A stretch of 64,000 nucleotides of DNA from Microcaldota archaeon (GTDB lineage: Archaea > Micrarchaeota > Micrarchaeia > Anstonellales > Bilamarchaeaceae): NCBI GenBank assembly GCA_016932815.1, contig JAFGCC010000024.1:1-64000 (forward strand), given 5' to 3'. Shown piece after piece: positions 7,905 to 16,845 of the stretch. Numbering within the stretch: the first letter of the stretch is position 1; the number at the start of each line of letters is the position of its first letter. Under the pieces are notes generated by a model, which did no database searches, was not told where the DNA came from, and saw only the letters and a list, made by a program, of their open reading frames with translations. A program made the translations under genes and the position numbers.

Positions 7905-9314
7905 TCACGTGCGCCTGCCCGGCTTGGGCTTTTCTTCCCTGGAAGCAACCTCTTTTTCGAATGCCGCGCGTATCTTGTTTAGGAATCCTGTTAGGCCATC
8001 CGCAACTTCTTCGGTAAGTTCGCCCTCTTCCCGTGCCTCATCTAGGAGCTGGTGGATTTCGGCAAACTTCTTTTTCACTCCCGCTATCCTCGTGGAGTCG
8101 GACTTGCCAGAAGATTCTTCGCGCGCCATCTTGAGCCCGGCCTTCCCTATTGCCTGGATGCCCATCTTTATCGTTTCCGCCCCGATTTCCACCTGCTCTT
8201 CTGCACGCCTCATCTCCGTTGCCCATGCCTGCTTTGCCTGAGTCTCAAGCTTCTGCATGGCCGCAAGGCTGCTGTTGGCCTTCTTGGGAGCATATCCAAT
8301 CCTCTTTGCAAGTGCGAGATCCTCCGCATTGTCCCTGGTTTTCTCCATCCCCCTGAGTTCGGATGCCCATTTGTCAAAGAGGGCGGAGTATTCTTTCTCC
8401 TCGCTCTGGCCCTCAACGCTCTTCATGAATGCCGCCTTGATTTTGGGCAGGCCCTCAATGGTCTTAGAATAGAGCGCCTTCAGGTTTTCCAGGTAGCTCT
8501 TGCGCACATCCAGGGCGGCCTTTATCAGCTTCTGGTCTTCGAAGGTGATTGTTGCCTTGTTGTAGTAGTATTCAAGCGTTTCCCCTGCGGTGTTGTATAT
8601 CTGGGTGTATTCGTGCGCCTTCTTCCTGAAAGCCTCATAGCCGGGCATGTTTTTCTTGAGCCAGCTGCGCAGGTATTTTTCAGGCTCGTATAGCTGCTCG
8701 GAAGTGAACACCATGGAGGCGCCCCCTTCTTTTGCGGGCTTTTTGGAAGATGCCTTTGCAGTTTCCTCTTCTGCGGAAATTGCCGGCTGCAGGAATTCCG
8801 AGGGTGCACGCGCAGCCTCTTTCCTCTCTGCTTTGGGAGCGCTGATTTTGGAGAGGGATTCCGCTTCGCTAAGAACGCTCTCGGAGTATTTTTTGAGGGG
8901 CTTGTTTACCCATTTGGCGTCTCCGGTATACTTCTTCTCCATTATCGCGAGGGATTTTGCAAACTGCGTTAATTTGGAAGCGGGTGCCATGGGGAATTTC
9001 TCGCTGAATTCCTTTGCAACCGACTCGTTCCCCATCTTTCCCATCGCATCAAGGCGCTTTACCATGCCATCTAGCGTCGATTTGTACGCAAGGAGGTTTG
9101 CCGCCTTCCACACTTCGTTGCTTGAGTCCCCTTTTTCTATTAGCTTGCCTTTTTCCGCAGCAGCCGCCCTTGAAGACAATTCGCCTATTTCCCCAAGGCT
9201 CTTTCCAACGTCCACTCCGAGTTGCCCGGAGAGCCATTGCTCCATCTGGGGAGTCATCCACGAGGGGGTTATGTCTGTTTTCGGGGCGTTTTTTTTGGTT
9301 TTTTGGGGGGACAT
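7905..9314 (-). CDS. Unknown large alpha-helical protein
   Basis: A 469-residue, Ala/Lys/Glu-rich, almost entirely helical soluble protein with no recognised domain. A flexible stretch (~residues 165-200, rich in S, A, E, K) separates an N-terminal helical part from a C-terminal part containing YTQIYNTAGETLEYYYNKA and long charged helices. Start: ATG 9314 has GGTG 6 nt upstream, and TATA sequence (TTATATTTATAAATA, about 9350-9364) lies ~43 nt upstream. It is followed by the zinc-ribbon membrane protein. No homology can be claimed. Confidence 0.6.
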   Translation of the reverse strand: MSPQKTKKNAPKTDITPSWMTPQMEQWLSGQLGVDVGKSLGEIGELSSRAAAAEKGKLIEKGDSSNEVWKAANLLAYKSTLDGMVKRLDAMGKMGNESVAKEFSEKFPMAPASKLTQFAKSLAIMEKKYTGDAKWVNKPLKKYSESVLSEAESLSKISAPKAERKEAARAPSEFLQPAISAEEETAKASSKKPAKEGGASMVFTSEQLYEPEKYLRSWLKKNMPGYEAFRKKAHEYTQIYNTAGETLEYYYNKATITFEDQKLIKAALDVRKSYLENLKALYSKTIEGLPKIKAAFMKSVEGQSEEKEYSALFDKWASELRGMEKTRDNAEDLALAKRIGYAPKKANSSLAAMQKLETQAKQAWATEMRRAEEQVEIGAETIKMGIQAIGKAGLKMAREESSGKSDSTRIAGVKKKFAEIHQLLDEAREEGELTEEVADGLTGFLNKIRAAFEKEVASREEKPKPGRRT

Positions 9315-9538
9315 GCAAACACCAATCGTATACCTATTTCAGAAAGGCACTTATATTTATAAATATGCCTTGGGCGGAAGCTTTGCCTCCCAGGCGGGAG
9401 AAGGGGCGGCTTCCGGTTGGGGTATCCCATAACTTTGCCGGGCTGCCCTGGCAGGCCTTGGGAAAATGGGCATGGGAGGCTCTAGGATAGGTGGCAGGGC
9501 GGGGGAATTCTTATAAATTGCGCATCATATGAACCTGC

Positions 9539-10162
9539 ATGGAAGTTCGCGCAATCATTCTTGCCGCGTTGTTCGCACTCTTGTGTGTTCCCTGTGCGCA
9601 TTCGCTTGTTTATTCAACCTTGGAGCTAACAGCACAAAGCGATTCCGGGGCCCCCATTGAAGGAGTGCATTTTTTCCTAGAGTGCAAGATGACTCTCTCA
9701 AGTGTTGAGAGGCATTTGTGCATTTCTAATTTAAGCGGGAGCTGCAAGAGCGCGTGCATGGATTGCGCAGGCGGGGAGCCGGCTTCCATACGCGCGCAAT
9801 ACGGGGAGGAGGAATCCACTTTTGAAATTCCCTCCTGGGCGGGAGAAGAGGCCTGCAAGGCGTACTATGAGCCGCTAAACTCCGTTGATGCGTTTGTTTT
9901 CGAGGTGCAGGGGGCCGTGTCCCCGCCCCCGGAAACCGAAGGGGAAGGGGCGCAGGAAAACCTCCCTGAGAATACGAACATAGAAACGCACGATTACCAC
10001 CTGGGGGAACTGGAAGATGAGGATTACGAATACACTTCATACCTTGATGAACTCGAAGAAGATGGGGAAGAAGATGATAAAGGCGGCACGTGCATCGGCG
10101 CATTCATCCTGCTTTGTGCATGCGCGGCATGCTTCTTTGCAGAAAGCAAGCGGATTGGGTAA
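9539..10162 (+). CDS. Exported Cys-rich, acidic, membrane-anchored protein
   Basis: A 207-residue predicted surface protein. A signal peptide (VRAIILAALFALLCVPCAHS) is followed by an ectodomain with about seven cysteines (CKM, CIS, CKSACMDC, CKAYY), probably disulfide-bonded. Next come a very acidic linker (residues ~150-185, runs of E and D) and a C-terminal transmembrane segment GAFILLCACAACFFAES. TTATAAAT lies ~24 nt before the ATG. It is not assignable to a known family. Confidence 0.6.
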   Translation: MEVRAIILAALFALLCVPCAHSLVYSTLELTAQSDSGAPIEGVHFFLECKMTLSSVERHLCISNLSGSCKSACMDCAGGEPASIRAQYGEEESTFEIPSWAGEEACKAYYEPLNSVDAFVFEVQGAVSPPPETEGEGAQENLPENTNIETHDYHLGELEDEDYEYTSYLDELEEDGEEDDKGGTCIGAFILLCACAACFFAESKRIG

Positions 10163-10257
10163 GCCTGCCAGGAAGTTCTTTTTTAATCCAATATGGTTTT
10201 CCCAGCCAGGAGGCCCGAGGTGTGCAAGTTATAAATACATCCAAGCACGAATCAATA

Positions 10258-10863
10258 ATGGAAACAAGATACCGTCCCAACTACCGGCAGTGGATATTCT
10301 TTACCTGCTTGTTTGTATTGATTGCGTTCGGCCTTTTTTATGTCGCCCTATTCGTCAACATCACGAACCTTTCGGGCAGCATGATTATCATCAATCCCCC
10401 CATCACCCTCATCCTGTTGGGATTTGCAGTGCTTGGAGTGGCATGCCTGGCATCCTCTGCCCCCACGGAATTCGTATTCACTGAAAAAGAGTTCAAAATG
10501 CGCAAAATATTCCGGAAGGGAACCGGCACAACGGTGCCCTACTCCGAGATTGAATCCGTAGCATTGGATACGATTGCGCCAAAGGTATGGGCATTCGGAA
10601 AGCGATACTCCCGCAGCTACGTGATTCGGGTCAACACCAAGAGGGGAAAAAGGATTGTCGTATCCGTGGGCCAGGGCCATACCCTTTCCATACTCGCAGG
10701 GAGAATTTACACGCTTGTTTCCGGCAGGGAAATCAAAAGCGTTGGCAAAGAAATACTAGATGATTTCGCCAAGAGGATAGGCCGGGAAAAGGTCTGCGAC
10801 AATATGGATAACGAGGTCAATGCAGACCACTGGGTCCTAGAGCGCATGGATGAACAAAGATAA
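10258..10863 (+). CDS. Two-TM protein with PH-like domain
   Basis: A 201-residue protein. Two adjacent transmembrane helices (FFTCLFVLIAFGLFYVALFV and ITLILLGFAVLGVACLASS) precede a beta-rich cytosolic part: FVFTEKEFKMRKIF, TTVPYSEIESVALD, YVIRVNTKRGKRIVV. That layout is typical of bacterial/archaeal PH-domain (bPH2-like) membrane proteins. ATG 10258 is chosen because TTATAAAT (10227-10234) is 27 nt upstream; the frame is open further upstream but would overlap the preceding gene. Role unknown. Confidence 0.62.
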   Translation: METRYRPNYRQWIFFTCLFVLIAFGLFYVALFVNITNLSGSMIIINPPITLILLGFAVLGVACLASSAPTEFVFTEKEFKMRKIFRKGTGTTVPYSEIESVALDTIAPKVWAFGKRYSRSYVIRVNTKRGKRIVVSVGQGHTLSILAGRIYTLVSGREIKSVGKEILDDFAKRIGREKVCDNMDNEVNADHWVLERMDEQR

Positions 10864-10948
10864 GGCGTCTGACTTAGGTGTGGAACATTCCGTTCTGCCA
10901 GGTCACTACAACGCATTTAATCGCTCTCCACTATGGGGGAGCCATGCT

Positions 10949-11893
10949 TCACTCCTCGTCTATTATTCCAAGTATTCTGGAAACTGATTCCGCGGGGCTC
11001 TCGTTGGCTATGTTGAGAGAATAAACGGGCACCTTCTCAAAGAGCTCCGAGAAGAATTTCTTCCTCCCCCAGGTTTTCCTTGGGCTCCTGCTTAATTGGT
11101 GGGGGTTGCAGAAATCGTTTTTGACGAGGTATTCCACCGCCTCTTCGGAATCAAGCTCTTCAAATGCCTTCTCGCCCTTCTTGTTTTTTAGGAGGACCAG
11201 CGCACCCATTACCGAGCGGGTGAATATCCTCTGCTCGCCAAAGAGCATCCTAACGTCGATTATGCTCCTTTCCCCGCACTCTTTTAGGCACATGTCCTTC
11301 ATTTTCCTTGAATACTCTTTCCAGTCTGCGCCTATGTTTGCGCGCACGTACGAATTCTTTTCCGAGGAATTTACCAGCACGTCGTTTGCAAGCCGCACGA
11401 ACATCCAGTCGTCTGTTAGGAAGTTCGCGTATTTTTCCAGGAGGAGGCCGTAGGTGAGCGTGGTTTTGCCGCTTCCGGATGGGCCGACCATTGCAATCCC
11501 GTTGCCCCCAAAATCCACGTATGAACCGTGTATGGAGTACCTGCGGTGCTCGGAGCGGAAGTCTTCTAAGAATTCGGCTACGAGGCCAAGGGCGATGGAT
11601 TTTATCCACCCATAGTAAGTGCAGTTCTCTATTATTGCGGTCTTGGAGATGGGCTCGTAGCTTACCCTAAGCCCCCTGCCGTTTTTTACGGAGATTACCC
11701 TCGCATGCGGCCGTATCTCTTCTAGCATGGGGTGGAAATTGTCCTCCCACATCTCCTTGTCCCCCCTGGAGTCTGTGAAGAATTTTATGCACGCCCCATA
11801 GATGTTCGCCTTGGATTCGTGGAGCGGCCGGGAGTAGATTTTGGATAATATCTTTTCTTTTTCCTCAAGCGTGATTTTGCGGACCTTGTACAT
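10949..11893 (-). CDS. HPr kinase-like P-loop protein
   Basis: A ~314-residue protein resembling HprK-related kinases. After an N-terminal domain of ~130 residues it shows YSIHGSYVDFGGNGIAMVGP, then the Walker A loop GPSGSGKTTLTYGLL, then FLTDDWMFV, the acidic segment that follows the P-loop in the HprK/PEPCK fold. In bacteria HprK phosphorylates HPr of the sugar phosphotransferase system; no PTS protein is seen here, so the substrate is unknown. ATG 11893 is chosen because ATTAAAAC (11919-11926) lies 29 nt upstream; ATG 11917 would be too close. The same AT element can serve the divergent gene at 11947. Confidence 0.62.
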   Translation of the reverse strand: MYKVRKITLEEKEKILSKIYSRPLHESKANIYGACIKFFTDSRGDKEMWEDNFHPMLEEIRPHARVISVKNGRGLRVSYEPISKTAIIENCTYYGWIKSIALGLVAEFLEDFRSEHRRYSIHGSYVDFGGNGIAMVGPSGSGKTTLTYGLLLEKYANFLTDDWMFVRLANDVLVNSSEKNSYVRANIGADWKEYSRKMKDMCLKECGERSIIDVRMLFGEQRIFTRSVMGALVLLKNKKGEKAFEELDSEEAVEYLVKNDFCNPHQLSRSPRKTWGRKKFFSELFEKVPVYSLNIANESPAESVSRILGIIDEE

Positions 11894-11946
11894 GCGCCCC
11901 ATATCTCTTCCAAGCATATTAAAACCTGCCCGTTTATAGGAATTGC

Positions 11947-12318
11947 ATGAAGCCTAAAGCTGGCGCAAAAAAGTATGCGGCCAAACCGGAAGGTGAAGCG
12001 GAGGTTCATCCAAAGCGCCTTAGGGACTTCGTGAAGGTTCCAAAGGAATTCGCATATGCGCTATGCGGGATTTTGCTGCTTTTCTCCCTTGCCGGGATAT
12101 TCGCTGCGATTACTATGGGGCTTAGCGGGCTAAAGCTCCTCTCCCCGGTCCTTTTGGGCCCTGGGCTCACGGTTTTCGGGCTTGGGCTCTTATACGATTT
12201 TACCATCCGCCCGCTTGCGGCATTCCACGAGGAATTGCACTCAATGATTGCGCGCACCTACCTTGCAATAGGCGGGCTCTTTTCCCTTCTGGGAATCGTC
12301 TTCTGGCATGTGGGATGA
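11947..12318 (+). CDS. Small integral membrane protein
   Basis: A 123-residue protein with a basic N-terminal ~30 residues and three transmembrane helices: YALCGILLLFSLAGIFAAIT, LLSPVLLGPGLTVFGLGLLY and TYLAIGGLFSLLGIVFW. It is divergent from the HPr-kinase-like gene and shares its 30-nt upstream region and AT element. No family recognised. Confidence 0.55.
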   Translation: MKPKAGAKKYAAKPEGEAEVHPKRLRDFVKVPKEFAYALCGILLLFSLAGIFAAITMGLSGLKLLSPVLLGPGLTVFGLGLLYDFTIRPLAAFHEELHSMIARTYLAIGGLFSLLGIVFWHVG

Positions 12319-12440
12319 AAGAGGCGCGGAAAGAAGCGGTTCCAAGCCTGCGAAGCGGGCAGGGAGTTCCGCTTTCTATTGTGCCCATTAGTGGTTATTT
12401 AAGGTGTATTTAAAAGGCTTTTGCTTCCTAATTAACCCCA

Positions 12441-13484
12441 GTGAAGAACATGGAAAGCAACAGAATGGCAGGTCCGGTTATTAGGTCCCCTTCGCAGGCG
12501 CCCCTTTTTAATATACGGCCCCAGACACGTGTGAGGGCAGCGGCTCCCCTCGTGGAAACTGCCCTGCAAAAGACGCTGTTTGGCATATGGAAAGAGAGGG
12601 CCTCCAACAAGGATGCGGAAGCAGGCAATCCCGCCTCAGAGTGGAAGCGCAGGATTCTTGGGGAAACAAACCCGCAGGCCATTGCCGATGCAATTTATGA
12701 AGCTGCAAGGAACAAGGATGCGGCCGCAATCCCCGCAATGATAGCACTTATCGGGTACCCCGATGGGAATTCCCGTGAAGCGCTAGAAACCGGCATGCCC
12801 GTTGAAGAGCCGATGCAAACGAAGGCGCGGAAGACTGCTTCCGCCATCTGGGGGGAGGCAAACCGCACCAGGAACACAGAAGGCGATGAACCGCTGCACA
12901 ATGAGATGCCCCCCTCGTGCATCCCCACGGTAATAGGGGAAACGGAGAATGCCCGCATGGCATTTGAGAGGAACGCCCTTGGCGAGAAGAGGATGGTTGC
13001 CGCTCCGCTTTATTCGCACTGCGCCAATGCAATCTGCAACATCATACTCAAAGGGCGCGAGCCCTTATCCGAAGAAGCAGTAGAAGAGCTAATTAGGATT
13101 TCAGAAGAAACGGCCAATCCGGAGGTTTCCGCAAGCATATACTGGCTTTTTGGGAATTTGGGCGAGAACCGGGCAGTTCCGGCATTGCTTAATGCCGTGC
13201 AGGAATATGCCTGCAATATGCACAGGGAAGAAATAATCTACCGCATGGCACGCAGCAGCCTCCTGCAAACGGAGATTTACCACTCAACCGGCCTAGAGGA
13301 AATAGAAGGCCCTGCAATTTTTGAAGAGGCATTTGCACGCGGAAAGGACCTGGACGTGGATAGGGGCATAACCGAATCCATGGACTGCCTGTGCCGTTTC
13401 CCAGAATCAAAAGCGGATGCCGCAGCGTCCGCCCTTGTGGCGTTAAGGCTGATAGGGGACTTGAGGGCGATAGAGGCCCCCTAA
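12441..13484 (+). CDS. Helical-repeat (HEAT-like) protein, N-terminal part of frameshifted gene
   Basis: A 347-residue frame made of paired helices reminiscent of HEAT/PBS-lyase repeats, such as AIPAMIALIGYPDGN, SASIYWLFGNLGENRAVPALL and VALRLIGDLRAIEA. It stops in a run of five C (13477-13481). A sixth C would carry it straight into the next frame (APLRELDTKLKGQDAYLK). GTG 12441 is 30 nt downstream of TATTTAAA (12407-12414) and would give a leaderless start; ATG 12450 is the alternative. Function unknown; such repeats usually mediate protein-protein binding. Confidence 0.55.
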   Translation: MKNMESNRMAGPVIRSPSQAPLFNIRPQTRVRAAAPLVETALQKTLFGIWKERASNKDAEAGNPASEWKRRILGETNPQAIADAIYEAARNKDAAAIPAMIALIGYPDGNSREALETGMPVEEPMQTKARKTASAIWGEANRTRNTEGDEPLHNEMPPSCIPTVIGETENARMAFERNALGEKRMVAAPLYSHCANAICNIILKGREPLSEEAVEELIRISEETANPEVSASIYWLFGNLGENRAVPALLNAVQEYACNMHREEIIYRMARSSLLQTEIYHSTGLEEIEGPAIFEEAFARGKDLDVDRGITESMDCLCRFPESKADAAASALVALRLIGDLRAIEAP

Positions 13485-13825
13485 GGGAGCTTGATACCAA
13501 GCTAAAAGGGCAGGACGCTTACCTCAAAATCGCCATCCACAGGCTTGATAGCATCGCAAGGAGCAACCGCCGCTACATAAACCTGCTTAAAGGCGAAGAA
13601 GAGCTTAGTTTGAAGGCCCTGCTCAGGGATACGCCTGCTGATATCCGGGAGAAAGTTGTTGAAATAGGGGAGGCGTTGGTTAAAAGCAGTAAAAACGCAG
13701 TTGAAAACCTCGCGGGGCGCAGGATAAACTGGGAGAGCCCGACTATTGAGGACAGGCTCCTCGTTGCAGAGGCGCAGGAAGTTGCGGATATTTTCGCAAA
13801 CCCGTATGCGCCGGGCCCACGCTAG
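13481..13825 (+). CDS. C-terminal part of the frameshifted helical-repeat protein
   Basis: The frame opening at CTA 13481 continues the helical-repeat protein (LRELDTKLKGQDAYLKIAIH) for ~114 residues to the stop at 13826. It has no plausible start or promoter of its own at the junction. The two parts would form a ~460-residue protein if the C-run had one more base. Either the gene is recently broken or the assembly lost a base. Confidence 0.5.
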   Translation, partial: LRELDTKLKGQDAYLKIAIHRLDSIARSNRRYINLLKGEEELSLKALLRDTPADIREKVVEIGEALVKSSKNAVENLAGRRINWESPTIEDRLLVAEAQEVADIFANPYAPGPR

Positions 13826-13907
13826 GCGTTCCCGAATCAAATTAAAAGAAGAAGGGGCATTGGCAGGGATTTCCCTGCGTGCCCCGTGTTTTCTTATTTT
13901 TTCAGCC

Positions 13908-15023
13908 TTATTCCTTAAGGGATTCAAAGCGGCCTTTTAGCTTCTCCATGACCTTTGGCATTGAAGTGTATTCCATATCCGTTGGAGGAAGCCTGTGCGG
14001 CTGGAAGGGCCCGTGCCTGCGCATATAATCTGCAACTTTTAGCGCCTTGCTCCGTGCCCGGTCATACGCGCCGTCTGCGAATATGTCGTTGGGGCCAACG
14101 AGCTTGCCTTCTGCAAGCTGGAAGCCCAAAGCGACTATCCTCGTAGGCCCATCAAATCGGGTGGGAATTGAATTGTCCATGCTGCATGGGTAAATTGGCC
14201 CAACGTGCGAGCCCCTCATCCACCCGGAAACCAGGTGGGGGAACGCATAGGGCTCAACGAGCTCCCCAATGGAAGGGAGCCCGCTCTGCCCGCGCGCAAT
14301 CGCAACCGGGTCGTCCTTTCCAACGTAGTCGCCCGCGATTTCGTAGAGCTTGTCGGTGCTTACTGCCGCAACCGCCTCAGTTTCCGGGACCTTGTTGTCC
14401 GCCCCAGGGTAAACGCGCTTTATTACGTATCTGCTTGTTGAGCCAATAAGTGCTAGCAGTTCGTATAGCTCGGAAGGGGTGTTGAGGAATACCCTCTTGT
14501 GCTCTTTTATGTCGTAAACTTCAAACCTGAACCCATTGCGCATATTCGGGTCTATTACCAGCCCTGCGGTGTTGAACGGGTCTGCGAACATCCGATATAC
14601 CGGGAAGTTGAATGCGCCGGGGTCTGTCTTGTCCATTAGGAAGCAGACTACGGGCTCGCTCTTGCGCTCTTCGAATTCCATTTCCGCGCACCCTGGGCCC
14701 ATTCCCTTTACGTTCCCGCTGAATGCATCGGAGAGGATGTCCTGGCCTGCCCCATAGAGCTTGAGCTTCTTTGCTTCGGCCGTTGCGTCCATGAACGCAT
14801 CCCATGCCGCCTTGTGCACCTTCTCGTTTCCCTCGCCCTTGTCATGCGTCATGATTAAGTCCAGGTCATCTCCGCAATGCGCAACGTAATAGTCTATGAG
14901 CGTTCCCGAAGCCTTTGCTTCCTTTAGGACCGCATCTGCCGCCTTGATCAGGTTTGCGTGGCACAGCTGGTGCCCGCAATAACTTCCAACGTCTGCCTTG
15001 ATTATGCTCAAAGTCGTCTTCAT
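13908..15023 (-). CDS. fbp: Fructose-1,6-bisphosphate aldolase/phosphatase (archaeal type V)
   Basis: A 371-residue enzyme of the bifunctional archaeal FBPA/P family. It condenses glyceraldehyde 3-phosphate and dihydroxyacetone phosphate and dephosphorylates the product to fructose 6-phosphate, making gluconeogenesis one-way. Hallmarks: N-terminal metal site SIIKADVGSYCGHQLCHAN, HCGDDLDLIMTHD, CFLMDKTDPGAFNFPVYRMF, DPFNTAGLVIDPNM, the Schiff-base-region Tyr/Lys segment KRVYPGADN, and PHLVSGWMRGSHVGP. Full length. ATG 15023 is preceded by GGTGA at 6 nt; an upstream GTG at 15032 overlaps that site and is unlikely. The enzyme indicates a gluconeogenic direction of carbon flow. Confidence 0.95.
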   Translation of the reverse strand: MKTTLSIIKADVGSYCGHQLCHANLIKAADAVLKEAKASGTLIDYYVAHCGDDLDLIMTHDKGEGNEKVHKAAWDAFMDATAEAKKLKLYGAGQDILSDAFSGNVKGMGPGCAEMEFEERKSEPVVCFLMDKTDPGAFNFPVYRMFADPFNTAGLVIDPNMRNGFRFEVYDIKEHKRVFLNTPSELYELLALIGSTSRYVIKRVYPGADNKVPETEAVAAVSTDKLYEIAGDYVGKDDPVAIARGQSGLPSIGELVEPYAFPHLVSGWMRGSHVGPIYPCSMDNSIPTRFDGPTRIVALGFQLAEGKLVGPNDIFADGAYDRARSKALKVADYMRRHGPFQPHRLPPTDMEYTSMPKVMEKLKGRFESLKE

Positions 15024-15137
15024 TGAGTTCACCCACTAAAAAACGGGAGTAATTACATCATAATACTTTAAAACGGGTGGGGTTTGAATTCTCCCCCAAT
15101 TTGCGTGTGCATAAGCGCATTCTGGAGGGGATGGGCA

Positions 15138-15821
15138 TTAGGGGGACGCCAGTTTTCCCTGCATCTTCCTGCACTGGCGATACTCATCGAAAAACTCTTC
15201 GCTGATTTCTGCGAACTCATCTTCCAGTGAGCAATCGCACAATTTATCAATCCCCTCGAACAACAAACTCATTTCACGGAAATCGCTTGAAATCAGGACT
15301 CCCTGCCTGCAGTCTCCTATCCGCGAATCCACGGACTGGAGGGGTATGGCGTACGCGTTTTTTCCTCCCTCCGCTTTCCTTGCTTCGGATAATTCGGCTT
15401 TTGCCCGCCCAAGGAGCAAAACCAGGCGTTCCATTCCTCCTTTTTTGATAAATCCCCAAGTGGCAGCATCACAAGCGCACAACTGCGAGCTTTGCAAATG
15501 AAGATAAGATTGCAATTCCCGCATCTTCTCTTTGCCGGGGGGCTTCCCATGCCCCATTGCCTTCTCCACATCGGTAAATACGGCCGTTATCCCCCCTAAT
15601 TTAATCCCTTTGAGTTCCCTTCTTGGGCCAAAACCAATAGGGTAGAGGTGGGAATCAAAGTATCCGCTAAAAAGCGCCCTTGCCGCCCGGTGGGTACGCG
15701 GATTACACAATAAATCATTGAGGGTTTCCCTTAATTGCAGGTAATTTTTTCTGCGGCGCTCTGGACCCTTGGGACTTTTGCCTGGGGAGCCCTTCTTTGG
15801 AGCCCTCTCGATTTGTTTCAT
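15138..15821 (-). CDS. Unknown protein, 227 residues
   Basis: A 227-residue soluble protein with a basic N-terminus (MKQIERAPKKGSPGKSPK) and several Cys (QLCACDAATW, DCRQG, LCDCSLEDE, YRQCRK). No recognised domain. The ATG lies 27 nt downstream of an AT element near 15844-15851, consistent with a leaderless mRNA. It sits between the FBPase and isopentenyl phosphate kinase genes on the same strand, each with its own promoter-like sequence. Confidence 0.5.
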   Translation of the reverse strand: MKQIERAPKKGSPGKSPKGPERRRKNYLQLRETLNDLLCNPRTHRAARALFSGYFDSHLYPIGFGPRRELKGIKLGGITAVFTDVEKAMGHGKPPGKEKMRELQSYLHLQSSQLCACDAATWGFIKKGGMERLVLLLGRAKAELSEARKAEGGKNAYAIPLQSVDSRIGDCRQGVLISSDFREMSLLFEGIDKLCDCSLEDEFAEISEEFFDEYRQCRKMQGKLASP

Positions 15822-15879
15822 GGGGGATCTTTCATGAGGAAGCCATTAAAACTCTTATTGGGGCAGCAGAGGGTGGCTC

Positions 15880-16641
15880 CTATGCATTATTTATCCTCGT
15901 GCATGCTGCATCCTCCCCCTGCAAGAGCGCGGCAATCCTTTCTGGGAAAAGCGCATTCACCACGTATGCGGGCTTCCCGATCTCCATTATTTCGCGGATT
16001 TTGCCCTCCATTCCCCCGGTTACGTCCGCATATTCTGGTTTTTTGAAATGCGAGGAGATTTCCGCAAAATTTCCGGGGGTTATTGATTCTATTAGCTTCC
16101 CGGAGCCATCTAGCACCCCGTCCACATTGGTCCCAAGGATTATGCGTTCCGCATCCTTGCCGAAAAAGGAAACGAGCTGGTCGCCGGAGCACACCCCGTA
16201 TCCAAGCTCCGAATCCTTCATCATGTCCCCGTGCAGGACGGGAAGTTTTCCTTCTTTGAGAACCTCCTCCACCGCTTCGGAATCAAATTCCTCTATGCGC
16301 CCGTTTTTGAGCGTGCCCAAATCGTATGGGTGCAGGGGGACTGCGGGCACCCCTTCCTTTTCCAGCGCATTAATTAGCATGTTGCAGAGCACAACGCAGG
16401 CGGAGTGGGTTTTCTCCACTCCCTTCTCCTGCTCAGGGGTTTCTATTTTGCCCGTTAGGCCGTACTTGACTACCAGGGGGTGCCCGAATGAGCCTGCGCC
16501 GTGAATCAGGATTATATCGCGGATTCCGGCCTTCCAGCTCGCCCCAAGCATTTTCGCAAGGGATTTGATGTTCGCAGAATCCTCCTCCATGAACCCTCCC
16601 TTCTTGGTCAGCACGCTTCCCCCGAACTTGAGCACCTGCAT
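15880..16641 (-). CDS. Isopentenyl phosphate kinase
   Basis: A 253-residue amino-acid-kinase-fold enzyme that phosphorylates isopentenyl phosphate to isopentenyl diphosphate with ATP, the last step of the modified archaeal mevalonate pathway. Visible: N-terminal LKFGGSVLTKKG, glycine loop with the catalytic His in LIHGAGSFGHPLVVKYGL, VLHGDMMKDSELGYGVCSGDQ, ILGTNVDGVLDGSG and VTGGMEGKIREIMEIG, matching archaeal IPK. ATG 16641 is chosen because ATTAAAAA (16664-16671) lies ~27 nt upstream; the longer open frame has a low-quality Pro-rich extension. It is divergent from ubiX, which acts in the same pathway. Confidence 0.92.
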   Translation of the reverse strand: MQVLKFGGSVLTKKGGFMEEDSANIKSLAKMLGASWKAGIRDIILIHGAGSFGHPLVVKYGLTGKIETPEQEKGVEKTHSACVVLCNMLINALEKEGVPAVPLHPYDLGTLKNGRIEEFDSEAVEEVLKEGKLPVLHGDMMKDSELGYGVCSGDQLVSFFGKDAERIILGTNVDGVLDGSGKLIESITPGNFAEISSHFKKPEYADVTGGMEGKIREIMEIGKPAYVVNALFPERIAALLQGEDAACTRINNA

Positions 16642-16845
16642 ACAGGAGGTTTGGAAAAGAGGGATTAAAAAGGTGGGCGGCGGGGGAAAAGGGCGGCCAG
16701 GATGGGCAAATGCCTCTGGACAATAAGGGGGCAGGGACATGGATGCGGGCCCCAATCCCAAAGGATTGGGCGATTGATGCATATACGGCAACAAACGGAA
16801 ATGCCGTGCGCCCCATTTAAATTACCTATTTCGGCAGTTAAATCC

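Noticed and set aside
8052-9432. Long plus-strand frames opposite the helical protein at 7905-9314
   Set aside because: They mirror a gene with an SD site and coherent helical sequence; their translations lack any pattern.
16641-16794. Longer N-terminus for isopentenyl phosphate kinase
   Set aside because: A Pro-rich stretch before the family start LKFGGSV, overlapping the promoter region; a TATA element fits ATG 16641.
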